Shown here: positions 36,288 through 44,871 of the stretch, piece after piece | How positions within the stretch are numbered: position 1 is the first letter of the stretch | Layout of the letters: each line of letters begins with the position of its first letter | From: Pedobacter sp. JY14-1 | GTDB taxonomy: Bacteria; Bacteroidota; Bacteroidia; Sphingobacteriales; Sphingobacteriaceae | Reading direction: 5' to 3' | Assembly: GCF_029269825.1 (NCBI RefSeq) | Contig: NZ_JARJHU010000008.1 | Coordinates: 434,001 to 498,000, forward strand | Length of the DNA: 64,000 bases | Notes under the pieces: model-generated | Databases searched by the model: none | What the model was told of the DNA's origin: nothing | What the model saw: the letters and a program-made list of their open reading frames with translations, nothing else | Made by a program: the position numbers and the translations under genes

Positions 36288-37219
36288 TTTACGTCTAAGA
36301 AACCAAATAAAATATCTATTGCCCTATAGCTCGCTCTTAATACTGCTTCTTTGGTATTTGAACCATTATGAGTTCCAAAAATGCATTGCTCAAATTGACG
36401 TAACTCACTGTTTGCAGGAAGTGGTTCAACTTCAAAAACGTCTAAGCCTGCAGCGCTTACCTTACCTGATTTTAAGGCGGCTACTAAGGCTGTTTCGTCA
36501 ATAAGCGGCCCCCTGGCTACATTAATAATTTTAACCCCATCCTTCATTTTAGCTATGGAATCCGCGTTAATCATATGGTGCGTGCTTGGTGTCAAAGCAC
36601 ATGTGGCAATCACAAAATCTGCTTCTTCTAAAGCCTCGGGAAATTCATAGATGGCGTCTACTCCTGCATTTTCAGCGGTCAAAGATGTAAAAGGATCGTA
36701 AGCATTGATTTTCACATCAAAACCTTTGAGTCTTCGTGCTACGCCCAGGCCGATATCTCCCAAGCCTATTAATGCGATTGTTTTATCAGTTGAGGACATA
36801 CCGGCTGGCTTGATCCAGTTACCTGCCCTCACTTCTCTATCTACCCTGTAACTTTCCCGAAGTAGTCCGGTGAAATAAGCAAGTGCCATATCGGCAACCT
36901 CATTACCAAACATCCGCGGTGTATTTTGGATTGGAATACCGAGCTTTTCACATGCTTTGAAATCGACATTGTCTACACCAACGCCCCATTTTACCGCGGC
37001 CCTCAGTTTTCCATTTTTACCCGCAGTGAATACCCTTTCCGTTGCGGGGTCATCTCCGATAATCCAGGCATCCACATTGGGAAGAATTTCTATCAGTTCA
37101 TCTTCTGTAAGAATTTGAACAACGTTTGGTGTAATTAACTCTATATTTTTCTCTTCAAATAAATGTCTGAGCTGATCGATAGCTCGTAACATTGGCGGGC
37201 ATGTAACTAGGACTTTCAT
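36284..37219 (-). CDS. D-2-hydroxyacid dehydrogenase (phosphoglycerate-dehydrogenase-like)
   Basis: A 311-aa NAD-dependent dehydrogenase: Rossmann motif LIGLGDIGLGVARRLKGFD (~150-168), catalytic Arg in NVARGPLIDE (~232), Glu in VFEVEPLP (~258) and His in FGTHNGSNTKEA (~284). SerA-like but without the regulatory ACT domain. Its upstream neighbour is a NeuA-like cytidylyltransferase (2 bases away) and its downstream neighbour an SDR, which suggests making or modifying a 2-keto or 2-hydroxy acid precursor of a sugar acid rather than serine. That is inference from context. Confidence 0.88.
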   Translation of the reverse strand: MKVLVTCPPMLRAIDQLRHLFEEKNIELITPNVVQILTEDELIEILPNVDAWIIGDDPATERVFTAGKNGKLRAAVKWGVGVDNVDFKACEKLGIPIQNTPRMFGNEVADMALAYFTGLLRESYRVDREVRAGNWIKPAGMSSTDKTIALIGLGDIGLGVARRLKGFDVKINAYDPFTSLTAENAGVDAIYEFPEALEEADFVIATCALTPSTHHMINADSIAKMKDGVKIINVARGPLIDETALVAALKSGKVSAAGLDVFEVEPLPANSELRQFEQCIFGTHNGSNTKEAVLRASYRAIDILFGFLDVK

Positions 37220-37220
37220 G

Positions 37221-37895
37221 TTATATCAGGTTATTCAGGTTTTTATATAATAATTCGGCCATGATGAAATTCAACTCGACATCAATGTCTTGCGCTTCGG
37301 CTTCCGGCATTTCAAACATATAGGGACGATCACCTATGCGGTTATGCTTCCGTTCTAAGATTTCCTTGGTGAACAAATAGAAGCATGAATTTTCTTCGAA
37401 AATCGGAGGTAAGTCCTGAGTTCTAAGCAGAATATTGGCGTTATGGTTGATTGGTCTAGACAGGCTGTCCCAAAACCGCACATGCCTTCTCGTTACAGAG
37501 AATAGCGAATCATACATCGGGTATAACTGAAGAAACTTATTGATCCCGTCACTCAAAGTTTGTGCTGTGAGTATAGGATTTGTACTATGCGTCTGTAAAT
37601 AAAATTCGGAAGGTACCTGATTAATGGAATTTAATAAAACATCATTCATTGGGATTGCTCCATCTCTTAAATGCTCAGGCCTTTCCAGAACTAACACAGA
37701 AGGAAAGAATTGGTGCGTTTGCTCGATCACAATCGGACTATCCGTGTCGATCACGACCTGATCGATCTGCCCGCAATCGAGCAAAGTCTGAACAATATGA
37801 TGGAACAGAGGTTTTCCGGCAAAGTCACGGTAGTTTTTACCAGGTACACGCTCACTCGAGTGGCGCATGGGTACAATTGCAGTTATTTTATTCAT
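37221..37895 (-). CDS. Acylneuraminate cytidylyltransferase family protein (NeuA-like)
   Basis: A 224-aa CMP-sugar synthetase-like protein. Landmarks: IVPMRHSSERVPGKNYRDF (the CTP-binding R-x-x-S-x-R-x-P-x-K, residues ~7-19), FHHIVQTLL, QTHSTNPIL (~110) and FSVTRRHVRFWD. It should activate an acid sugar (neuraminate, legionaminate, KDO-type) with CTP. No NeuB-like synthase, NeuC-like epimerase or KDO-8-P synthase occurs in the window, so the sugar must be supplied from elsewhere or be unusual. Second gene of a compact unit: GT2 (38875), this, dehydrogenase, SDR. Confidence 0.85.
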   Translation of the reverse strand: MNKITAIVPMRHSSERVPGKNYRDFAGKPLFHHIVQTLLDCGQIDQVVIDTDSPIVIEQTHQFFPSVLVLERPEHLRDGAIPMNDVLLNSINQVPSEFYLQTHSTNPILTAQTLSDGINKFLQLYPMYDSLFSVTRRHVRFWDSLSRPINHNANILLRTQDLPPIFEENSCFYLFTKEILERKHNRIGDRPYMFEMPEAEAQDIDVELNFIMAELLYKNLNNLI

Positions 37896-37900
37896 TTTTT

Positions 37901-38875
37901 TTAATAATCTAATTCTGAGTAATTGATTCTTTCTCCGAAGCCGAGCTGGCTTTCTTCCTCTCGGCGCTTGAAGAGCATGCGTCTGAACTCATTAGGATAA
38001 TACATTCTCATTCTAAGCGTTTCATCCGGCTTCTCCTTCCGGTTATATCCAAGATAGGTTCCCCAAAACTGCAAAGTTCGGAACATAATAATAGAACCGA
38101 TTTCGGAAAGAAATTTCTTGTCATGCACGGCATGTACCGCATCGGACCAAATATTGGAATTGGTTAACCTTATAAAGCTCCAAAATGAAAACTTCTCTTC
38201 TGGCCTGATACTTTTTAATGCGATGGCCTCACGACGATACCTGTTTTTAATTCTTGAAGGCGTCTCCTCATGCACATGGACAATGGGCGCATAAGCCTCG
38301 TAGGCAATTGTATGGCCCTTATCCTGGATCATTGTTGCCCAGGCTAAATCTTCAAGACCGGTCAACTGTTCATCATAAGGCTGCTCTTCCCATAAACTTC
38401 TTCGCACTGCAGCATTTGCGTTATTACAAAAAGGTATGCTTTGCTCATAAGATGAAACCGTCGGAAACCACTTTTTAAATAACTGATGTTCAGAATACTT
38501 AGTTTGTTCATTTCCAACTTGCCGGCCATAAACTAAAGCAACCTTCTGATTTTTGAATGGTAGCAACATCTTTTCAACCCAATCTGTATAAAGCGGATAA
38601 ACATGCGCACTTGCCAACAACAAATATTCCCCGCGAGCCTCCCGGCAACCTATATTTAGCGCCCGTCCGAAAGAAAATTCCTCCGGCCGGATGGTTACGA
38701 TTCTCGCTCCAAAATCTCTGGCAATTTTTACTGTGTCATCTGTTGAACCTGAATCCACAACGATTACTTCGATTTCAGATCGGGTCGTTTGCAGCTCAAT
38801 ACCTTTAAGCAGCTTGCCTATGTGTTTAGCTTCGTTGAACGATCTAATGATTATACTACACTTTGGATGAGTCAT
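37901..38875 (-). CDS. Glycosyltransferase family 2 (rhamnosyltransferase-like)
   Basis: A 324-aa GT2: CSIIIRSFNEAKHIGKLLKG (~5-24), VVDSGSTDDTVKIA (~38-51), and LASAHVYPL (~87-95) at the position of the metal-binding DxD; the acidic pair there is replaced, as in some rhamnosyltransferase-like members. ANAAVRRSLWEEQPYDEQL (~155) and the GLEDLAWA motif (ED near 178) follow. It starts 9 bases after the Wzc stop, so it is the first sugar-adding gene behind the export genes. Confidence 0.88.
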   Translation of the reverse strand: MTHPKCSIIIRSFNEAKHIGKLLKGIELQTTRSEIEVIVVDSGSTDDTVKIARDFGARIVTIRPEEFSFGRALNIGCREARGEYLLLASAHVYPLYTDWVEKMLLPFKNQKVALVYGRQVGNEQTKYSEHQLFKKWFPTVSSYEQSIPFCNNANAAVRRSLWEEQPYDEQLTGLEDLAWATMIQDKGHTIAYEAYAPIVHVHEETPSRIKNRYRREAIALKSIRPEEKFSFWSFIRLTNSNIWSDAVHAVHDKKFLSEIGSIIMFRTLQFWGTYLGYNRKEKPDETLRMRMYYPNEFRRMLFKRREEESQLGFGERINYSELDY

Positions 38876-38884
38876 AAGATATGT

Positions 38885-41275
38885 TTATGATTTTGACCGT
38901 TTGAATAGTTTCGCAAATAGAGACTTCTTATTGGATTCGCTTCCGTAATTTCCGTAACCATAGCCATAACCGTAGCCATAGCCGTAACCATAGCCATAGC
39001 CATAACCATAACCTTTGGTAGCCTGGATATCATTGACTACGATGCCAATTGCCTTCATCTTATTGTTGCTGTGCAAATCCTCTACAATATTTAACTGATC
39101 CTTATGAGTATAATTCTGTCTGACGAGGTATAAACACATGTCAGCATGTGGAGCAATTAATTGCGCATCTGTTACAATACCCACCGGAGGTGCATCAATG
39201 ATAATAAAGTCGAATTGTTCTTTGAGCGTGTTGATAAGATAGCTTGCGCGATCGCTCAATAACATCTCCGCTGGGTTGGGTGGTACTGGACCGGAACTGA
39301 CAATAAACAAATTGTCATTTAATGGCAATGGTTTGATAATATCTGAAATAGCCACCTTCTGATCGATGATAAAGTTGGTAAACCCAACATTATTTGGAAT
39401 ATTAAGTTTTGCCGAGAGCCCAGGTTTTCTCAAATCAAGTTCCATTAGCAGGACTTTCTTATCAGACAAGGCGAGAATATTTCCAAGATTAATGGTCACA
39501 AAAGATTTCCCTTCGCCGGACATACTTGAAGTCAGTAAAATTACCTTTTCATCTGCGGACTTGAAAAAGAATGATAGGTTTGTCCGTAGCGCTCTGAATT
39601 GTTCGGATATTGCTGAGCGGGAACTATTGGCAACCACAAGACTATCATTTTCTTCGTTTCGACTTATCTCACCAACTACCGGCACCCGAGTTGCATTTAT
39701 AATATCATCCTTAGTTTCGATCTTGTTATTTAGCGTATGGCGGAGATATATTAAGCCGATTGGTATGGCGAAACCGGCAACTAAGCCCAGAAGGTACACA
39801 AAATTCCTTTTTGGACTTATAGGCTTGACAGCAGCTTTGGGTGGATCTATGGTTTTTGAATTGGCAATGTTAGAGGTCTTTGAAATTGCCGTTTCTTCTG
39901 ATTTTTGCATCAGGAAAATGTAGAGTTCCTGCTTAATCTGCTGCTGGCGCGCTAAATTAAGATAGTTTCTCTCGATCTGTGGGACCTCTTGTACCTGAGA
40001 CTCTGCTTTCCGCATCTGATCCTTTAACCTGTTACGAGTTATAATAAGCCCATTCAGCGTCGAACCTATATTTGCCTGGATATCTGCACGGGCGTTTGCA
40101 ATTTCCTTATCAAAGAGAACAATGCTCGGGTTGTTTTCTGTAACCCCGATCAACTGCTTGGCGCGCTCAAGTGTTAACTCATTATATTTCTGAACAGCAG
40201 CATTAAAGGTCATGTCAGCCGGTGTAAGCGAACTTGGCAAAACGCGTTTATTGTTAGTATCATCTTTAAGATATGCCTCCAAACTTTCCAAAATACTAAT
40301 CTGCGTTTCCACTTTTGCAAGTTCATTTACATATTGAGTAGTGGTCTGCACAAGTAATTTAGACTGTTCAGACATATCTGCCAGGTTATTTCGTTGTTTG
40401 AAGCCTTGAATATTTCCTTCAAGATCACCCAATTCACCTCCAATAAAACTTAATCTATTCTGGATAAATTTGATGGTACTATCCGCGACCTCATTTTTAT
40501 CTTTCAAATTACCCTGTACATAATTAAAAATTAACTTGTTCAAGATGTCTTCACCTTTCTTCTGAAGCGGATATTCAAAAGAAAGGTCAATGATCGTGAT
40601 CAACTTATTTTTAACCTCTACATTTAACTTATCCATTAAATCAGCCACCTTGGTATCGACAGATTTAATATTGATGCTATAACTATCAACTTCCCTGGGA
40701 AGATTCGGTGACTGAAAAATTTTAACTACACCAACTTCCGGTAAAAAAAATGACTTGTTCAGCATTACGACTGTATCGATCTCATCAGAATTGATTGAAA
40801 TTCTGTTGTTAGCTAAAAATTTCAAATCTATATCTGTCGTCTTTATTGTATCCGCAGGAGAAACTATAGATAATTCGATTGGCGATTTATACAACTCGAC
40901 TCTTTTAATAGCACCCTGACGATAGTACGTAATATTTAATTTGAGATCTTCTACCACTTGCTGCATCAAATACCGCGTTTTCAGAATTTCCGCCTCATTG
41001 TCCACAGTACTTTTTCCACCAAGCAGTCCGCCAAGATCGCCAAGTAAGTCTCCGCTACCCATTATACCTCCACCCTTCTTCTCGTCGTTCACAAGTACCT
41101 TAGCCGAGATACTATATGAAGGAGTCTTATACCTCATGTATAAGAAAGACAACGCCAGGCATATAATGACGGAAATTACTATCCAATGCCAGTAATTAAG
41201 CGCCTGCAACGCGAGCTTTTTAAGGTCTAACCCTGATTCTTCATTAGAAATGCTTTCTTCAACTGTTCTGTTCAT
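38885..41275 (-). CDS. wzc: Wzc-type polysaccharide co-polymerase / tyrosine autokinase
   Basis: A 796-aa inner-membrane protein controlling chain length and export. Wzz domain at the N-terminus with a membrane helix ~30-50, a long periplasmic coiled coil, a second helix ~500-520 preceded by a Pro-rich PPKAAVKPISP segment, then a BY-kinase domain: Walker A SGEGKSF (K590), Walker A' MELDLRKPGLS (~615), Walker B FIIIDAPPVG (~690). The C-terminal tyrosine cluster is extreme: ten Gly-Tyr pairs in a row followed by NYG (residues 755-777). It should autophosphorylate there and be dephosphorylated by the PHP phosphatase gene upstream. Operon order is phosphatase, wza, wzc. Confidence 0.95.
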   Translation of the reverse strand: MNRTVEESISNEESGLDLKKLALQALNYWHWIVISVIICLALSFLYMRYKTPSYSISAKVLVNDEKKGGGIMGSGDLLGDLGGLLGGKSTVDNEAEILKTRYLMQQVVEDLKLNITYYRQGAIKRVELYKSPIELSIVSPADTIKTTDIDLKFLANNRISINSDEIDTVVMLNKSFFLPEVGVVKIFQSPNLPREVDSYSINIKSVDTKVADLMDKLNVEVKNKLITIIDLSFEYPLQKKGEDILNKLIFNYVQGNLKDKNEVADSTIKFIQNRLSFIGGELGDLEGNIQGFKQRNNLADMSEQSKLLVQTTTQYVNELAKVETQISILESLEAYLKDDTNNKRVLPSSLTPADMTFNAAVQKYNELTLERAKQLIGVTENNPSIVLFDKEIANARADIQANIGSTLNGLIITRNRLKDQMRKAESQVQEVPQIERNYLNLARQQQIKQELYIFLMQKSEETAISKTSNIANSKTIDPPKAAVKPISPKRNFVYLLGLVAGFAIPIGLIYLRHTLNNKIETKDDIINATRVPVVGEISRNEENDSLVVANSSRSAISEQFRALRTNLSFFFKSADEKVILLTSSMSGEGKSFVTINLGNILALSDKKVLLMELDLRKPGLSAKLNIPNNVGFTNFIIDQKVAISDIIKPLPLNDNLFIVSSGPVPPNPAEMLLSDRASYLINTLKEQFDFIIIDAPPVGIVTDAQLIAPHADMCLYLVRQNYTHKDQLNIVEDLHSNNKMKAIGIVVNDIQATKGYGYGYGYGYGYGYGYGYGYGNYGSESNKKSLFAKLFKRSKS
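38945..39013 (-). repeat. Gly-Tyr codon repeat in wzc tail
   Basis: A hexanucleotide-like repeat coding for ten GY pairs plus GNY. Codons alternate irregularly between TAT/TAC and GGC/GGT, so the protein pattern is more regular than the DNA. This argues for selection on the peptide rather than recent slippage. As a repetitive stretch it could still vary in length between strains. Confidence 0.9.
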
Positions 41276-41290
41276 CGGTATAGACGTTTA

Positions 41291-42100
41291 TTATAATCTG
41301 GAAAATAAAATAACTAAAACGGAAAGCGCAGAACCAATGACCGCAAATGTCTGGGTCCGGAACTGGTTGAGAGAAGCAGCCTTACCTTTATTCGGTTCGA
41401 CATACAGTACATCGTTTTGCTTTAAATAATAATAAGGGCTGTTAAAAATATCCTTTGAATTGAGATTCAGCCTGGCAAATTCCTTTTTCCCATCTGTTTC
41501 CCTGATTAGTGTAACATTTTCCCTGCGACCAAAAATTGTAAGATCCCCTGCAAGACCTAAAGCATCCAGAACACTGACCTTCTCATTTGGAATAACATAA
41601 GATGCAGGCCGGGCAACTTCACCGAGAATAGTTACCTTAAAGTTTGCAAATCTGACCTGTACATTGGGATTTTGATAAACCGCAGAAGCTCTTTCTTTAA
41701 TTAAATCGCGTGCCTGAAAAGTTGTGAGACCTGAAACCTTAATCTTACCAACAACAGATAAATCAATTTCTCCATTTTTATCAACCAAAAAACCGGCGGT
41801 CGGGGGCGTTGCTCCTAAAGTCGATATAGAACCTGTATTGGTACTAATGGCCTGACTGGCTGCCTGATTTACCACCATATTTGTATTTGGGTCGATTGTA
41901 AATATGGATACGGAAAGGATGTCATCAGACTGAATTGCGGGTTCGGTAAATTTTGCGGTATTTGCTAATTCAGACTGTTCTTCAGGGCTTATATCCTGAA
42001 AGTATGCAACATTTTTGGTTGAGGTGCAGGAAGTTACTGCAATGATTAAAAGAACTAGCAGAGCGCCTGTCACCTTAAATCGATTAAAGTTTCTGTTCAT
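41291..42100 (-). CDS. wza: Wza-type polysaccharide export lipoprotein
   Basis: A 269-aa outer-membrane export lipoprotein: lipobox in ITSC-like form (AVTSCTS, Cys ~25), Poly_export domain with YFQDISPEE and LSVSIFTID (~60-70), SLBB-like domain with VTILGEVARPASYVIPNEKV (~165-184), and a C-terminal membrane helix (FAVIGSALSVLVILFS, ~250-265) that would span the outer membrane as in Wza. It forms the channel for polymer export with Wzc. 15 bases separate the two genes. It has a well-formed promoter of its own. Confidence 0.94.
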   Translation of the reverse strand: MNRNFNRFKVTGALLVLLIIAVTSCTSTKNVAYFQDISPEEQSELANTAKFTEPAIQSDDILSVSIFTIDPNTNMVVNQAASQAISTNTGSISTLGATPPTAGFLVDKNGEIDLSVVGKIKVSGLTTFQARDLIKERASAVYQNPNVQVRFANFKVTILGEVARPASYVIPNEKVSVLDALGLAGDLTIFGRRENVTLIRETDGKKEFARLNLNSKDIFNSPYYYLKQNDVLYVEPNKGKAASLNQFRTQTFAVIGSALSVLVILFSRL

Positions 42101-42129
42101 AAGTAGTTAGATATTTTCATTTTTGATTG

Positions 42130-42137
42130 CAAAAGTA
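42130..42137 (-). promoter_or_regulatory. -7 box of a promoter before wza
   Basis: TACTTTTG on the minus strand (42137-42130) fits TAnnTTTG and lies 30 bases before the wza ATG. A partial -33 element (TTA) sits at roughly the right distance. It would transcribe wza, wzc and the glycosyltransferase genes behind them. Confidence 0.5.
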
Positions 42138-42177
42138 CCGTTTAAATGTCTAATGTAGATACCCATATTTTTGCATT

Positions 42178-42918
42178 TTATGATTTAACGCCAAACAGCT
42201 GTCTGTTTAAAAAGGGATACGAGCCTAATTTTTTATACAATATTCCACTCTCCACAACTGAACTCAGTGCGCTAAGGTGTCTGTCGTGGTGGAGATCTGT
42301 ACCTGCAACATCATAAAGCTTGCTTTCGATGATATATTCAGCAGCCTTTTTAACTTCCTTACCATAATACCCGGCAACAGAAAGGAGGTTTAACTGCAGC
42401 AACACTCCCATATCCTTATATCGCTTCAATCTCCTGAGGTCGCTATGATAAAAATTATATCTTTCAGGATGTGCTAAAATCACGCTATACCCCTTAATCT
42501 GCAGATCGAAAATTGTCTTTTCGATATTTGGCGTCTCATTCAGATAAGACATCTCAATCAGGATATTTTTACTTGGCAAGCACAAAAGGTCGCCCGATAT
42601 CTTAAAATTCTCGTCGACCATATACTCTGCCGCTGAAGATATTTCGATTTTTAGGCCAGCAGCGGATAACGCGTCTTTTACCAATTGAAGCGCAGGATTT
42701 ATTGTTTCGGCAGTGTTCGGATAGAGCTCCTTAAAAATATGCGGTGTGCAAATCAATTTTTCAAACCCCAAATTCATCATCTTTGAGATATACTCAATTG
42801 ACTCCATAACCGTTTTAGAACCGTCATCGATACCTGGCAGCAGGTGGTTGTGTATATCAACACCTAACCAATTGATGTCAGTCACAGAGCTGGGCTTTTT
42901 TTTAAAAATTGAAAACAT
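42178..42918 (-). CDS. PHP-type tyrosine-protein phosphatase (CpsB/YwqE family)
   Basis: A 246-aa PHP-domain phosphatase from the ATG at 42918 (an ATG at 42966 would add 16 residues that do not fit the family). Metal-binding motifs: GVDIHNHLLPGIDDGS (HxHxxPxxDDG, ~17-32), ICTPHIF (~60), VILAHPERYNF (~148) and AGTDLHHDR (~215). Metal-dependent PHP phosphatases of this type remove phosphate from BY-kinase tyrosines; they were described first in Firmicutes and also occur in Bacteroidota. Its partner is the Wzc kinase two genes downstream. Confidence 0.92.
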   Translation of the reverse strand: MFSIFKKKPSSVTDINWLGVDIHNHLLPGIDDGSKTVMESIEYISKMMNLGFEKLICTPHIFKELYPNTAETINPALQLVKDALSAAGLKIEISSAAEYMVDENFKISGDLLCLPSKNILIEMSYLNETPNIEKTIFDLQIKGYSVILAHPERYNFYHSDLRRLKRYKDMGVLLQLNLLSVAGYYGKEVKKAAEYIIESKLYDVAGTDLHHDRHLSALSSVVESGILYKKLGSYPFLNRQLFGVKS

Positions 42919-43114
42919 CGGATTTAAAATTAGTCGAAAAGCTATATCACTTAGTGTATAAAACACAATATCCCAAATGCCACGCTAAGGTATTATATTT
43001 TTTCAATAAAACACGACAATAATGAACAAAATGAACGAAAGTTGGCGATATAAAGCAATCATTAAGAAATCAACAACTTATGCGGCCCTTAAAATCTATA
43101 TTTTCCAATTTATA

Positions 43115-44788
43115 TTACCACAAATAAGCCAAACCTACCCTCATATGTATATTATTAACATCCTGTTTGTCCCAGTTCCAATAATCTTTAGCAGAGAAAC
43201 CAGCATTGACTGCCGTATATTGGTAGTTATATGATCTTATATAACCAATTTGTGAGTTTAATATGAAATTTTTGTACTTCCAATCAAATTTTCCTGTAAA
43301 AGACATATCCACCCAATGTCGACGAGAATCGTTGACAGCTGAATAATATAGATCATTGTTATTGACAAGGCGCTCAATCTGCAGACCGATACGTTTTAGG
43401 CCCTTGACCCAGCTGACATCCATAGATTGGAGGTTGCTGCCCGGTCCGATGCCAGCTCCCAGAACCTGACCCAGATTTGTATATCCATCACGGACCTGTC
43501 CGTGAACATACCACGTAGGCTGCGCACGGTTAACGCCTGTTCGGGCACCTTCCAGTTTGGTAAACTCAACACCAACCTGTATAAACTCATCCTGTTTGTT
43601 TAATGCAACGAGCTTCCTAACGCCTGCTATATAAGCGCCTGAGTGTTCCGGCTCCATAAGTCCATCACGTAAGTTATAAGGATGATCATTCCGGCCATAT
43701 TGGAGATAAACTTCTGCCTTACTTTCAGGCATTACCCAACGCGCAAAGAAGGACGCATATTGGTCACGCTGCCGTTTGTCTTCATTGTTCGGTCCGGTTT
43801 CGATGCCTTGCTTTTCTATGGATGAAAACAGCGGAAAGTAATCTCCGAATTTACTACCCATTGCATCCCTGTAGACAGTGAATGTACGATCAAATCCTAG
43901 AAAAAGTTGAGGAACCCACTTTGGCTGATAGGTGATTACAATTCCTGAAAGGTAGCGCCAGTCGTCAGGCTTTTTGGTGAAAACAGGGTTATTCACTACA
44001 ATACCCGATTGTTCAAGCCTGCCTGCAACAATCTGGCTCTCAAATGAGCCGATGGGTGTATTGATTGGTCTGGTGGTGTTCAAAGTGATGTGCTTAAAAC
44101 CAGAAGCATTATTGCTCATCAGCAATGAGTTTCTGACCCCTGGCCCCCACCACAGGTTTTCATTAGACAAGCCGACGGAAACGGGGTCAAAAGTAAGCCT
44201 GATACTGCTTTGCCCCCATGTCATTCTGGAATATGGGCTGGAACCGTAACGCTCCGGAAGATCGATCCGGTTTTGAAAACCTGCATATCTAAGCAAGAAT
44301 TGATCGCCGTTGCCCGCTTCGTACGTCTGCCTGAAATCCTTGTTTTCAGCATAAACATATTCTGGCCTGAGCTGGATGCTCAACGGACCTATTTTAGCAA
44401 ATACACCTGCGGAGAGTTGGGTCTGATAACCCCGGGCCTGCGCCATGGAGCCATCGTTCCAGCCATAGGGATGATGCCCGTTAAATTGCTGAATTACCGT
44501 AACAGGTAGTACGGATACAGAGACCAGGTCATTATTTGAAGAATACAGCTTTTTAGCAAAGGCTCCGAGCGAAAGTCCTGTTTCCGGATCTAAAGTATAA
44601 TTGTTGCGACCGGAAAGGTGGATCGGACGCACCATAAATGAAGCCTTGGAGGTATCATTGCCAAGAAGTTGCTGCCGCCTCATGTTGTCCTCCAGGTTAT
44701 CTAACAGTCCTACAGACACTGTCTGTGCAAAAAGACTGCTACAGGCTAACATCGGAATGAACAAAAAAGATAGTAGGTGTTTTTTCAT
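43115..44788 (-). CDS. Wzi family capsule-assembly outer-membrane protein, copy 2
   Basis: A 557-aa beta-barrel with signal peptide (~1-21, cleavage near LFA-QT). Wzi-type landmarks: MVRPIHLSGRNNYTLD, then a PYGWNDGSMAQARGYQ segment (~105), repeated amphipathic strands, WGPGVRNSLLMSNN (~220) and a C-terminal aromatic end (AYLW). Should bind polymer at the surface. It has a 3' neighbour gap of about 200 bases to the phosphatase gene and 83 bases to the RemB-like gene upstream. It shares the family with the gene at 24799 but is longer and more diverged. Confidence 0.85.
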   Translation of the reverse strand: MKKHLLSFLFIPMLACSSLFAQTVSVGLLDNLEDNMRRQQLLGNDTSKASFMVRPIHLSGRNNYTLDPETGLSLGAFAKKLYSSNNDLVSVSVLPVTVIQQFNGHHPYGWNDGSMAQARGYQTQLSAGVFAKIGPLSIQLRPEYVYAENKDFRQTYEAGNGDQFLLRYAGFQNRIDLPERYGSSPYSRMTWGQSSIRLTFDPVSVGLSNENLWWGPGVRNSLLMSNNASGFKHITLNTTRPINTPIGSFESQIVAGRLEQSGIVVNNPVFTKKPDDWRYLSGIVITYQPKWVPQLFLGFDRTFTVYRDAMGSKFGDYFPLFSSIEKQGIETGPNNEDKRQRDQYASFFARWVMPESKAEVYLQYGRNDHPYNLRDGLMEPEHSGAYIAGVRKLVALNKQDEFIQVGVEFTKLEGARTGVNRAQPTWYVHGQVRDGYTNLGQVLGAGIGPGSNLQSMDVSWVKGLKRIGLQIERLVNNNDLYYSAVNDSRRHWVDMSFTGKFDWKYKNFILNSQIGYIRSYNYQYTAVNAGFSAKDYWNWDKQDVNNIHMRVGLAYLW

Positions 44789-44871
44789 AATTGCTTATTT
44801 TTCAATCAATTTAATCAAAATAGATGGGAAAGGTTTTGCCTAACCCAATATAATAATATGGAAAGTTGACA

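Noticed and set aside
38945..39013. Short regular DNA repeat as possible CRISPR or microsatellite
   Set aside because: No spacers, and it is in frame inside wzc encoding a known type of tyrosine tail.
39366..39923. 185-codon plus-strand frame opposite wzc
   Set aside because: Covers the antisense of the conserved BY-kinase domain; no family resemblance.
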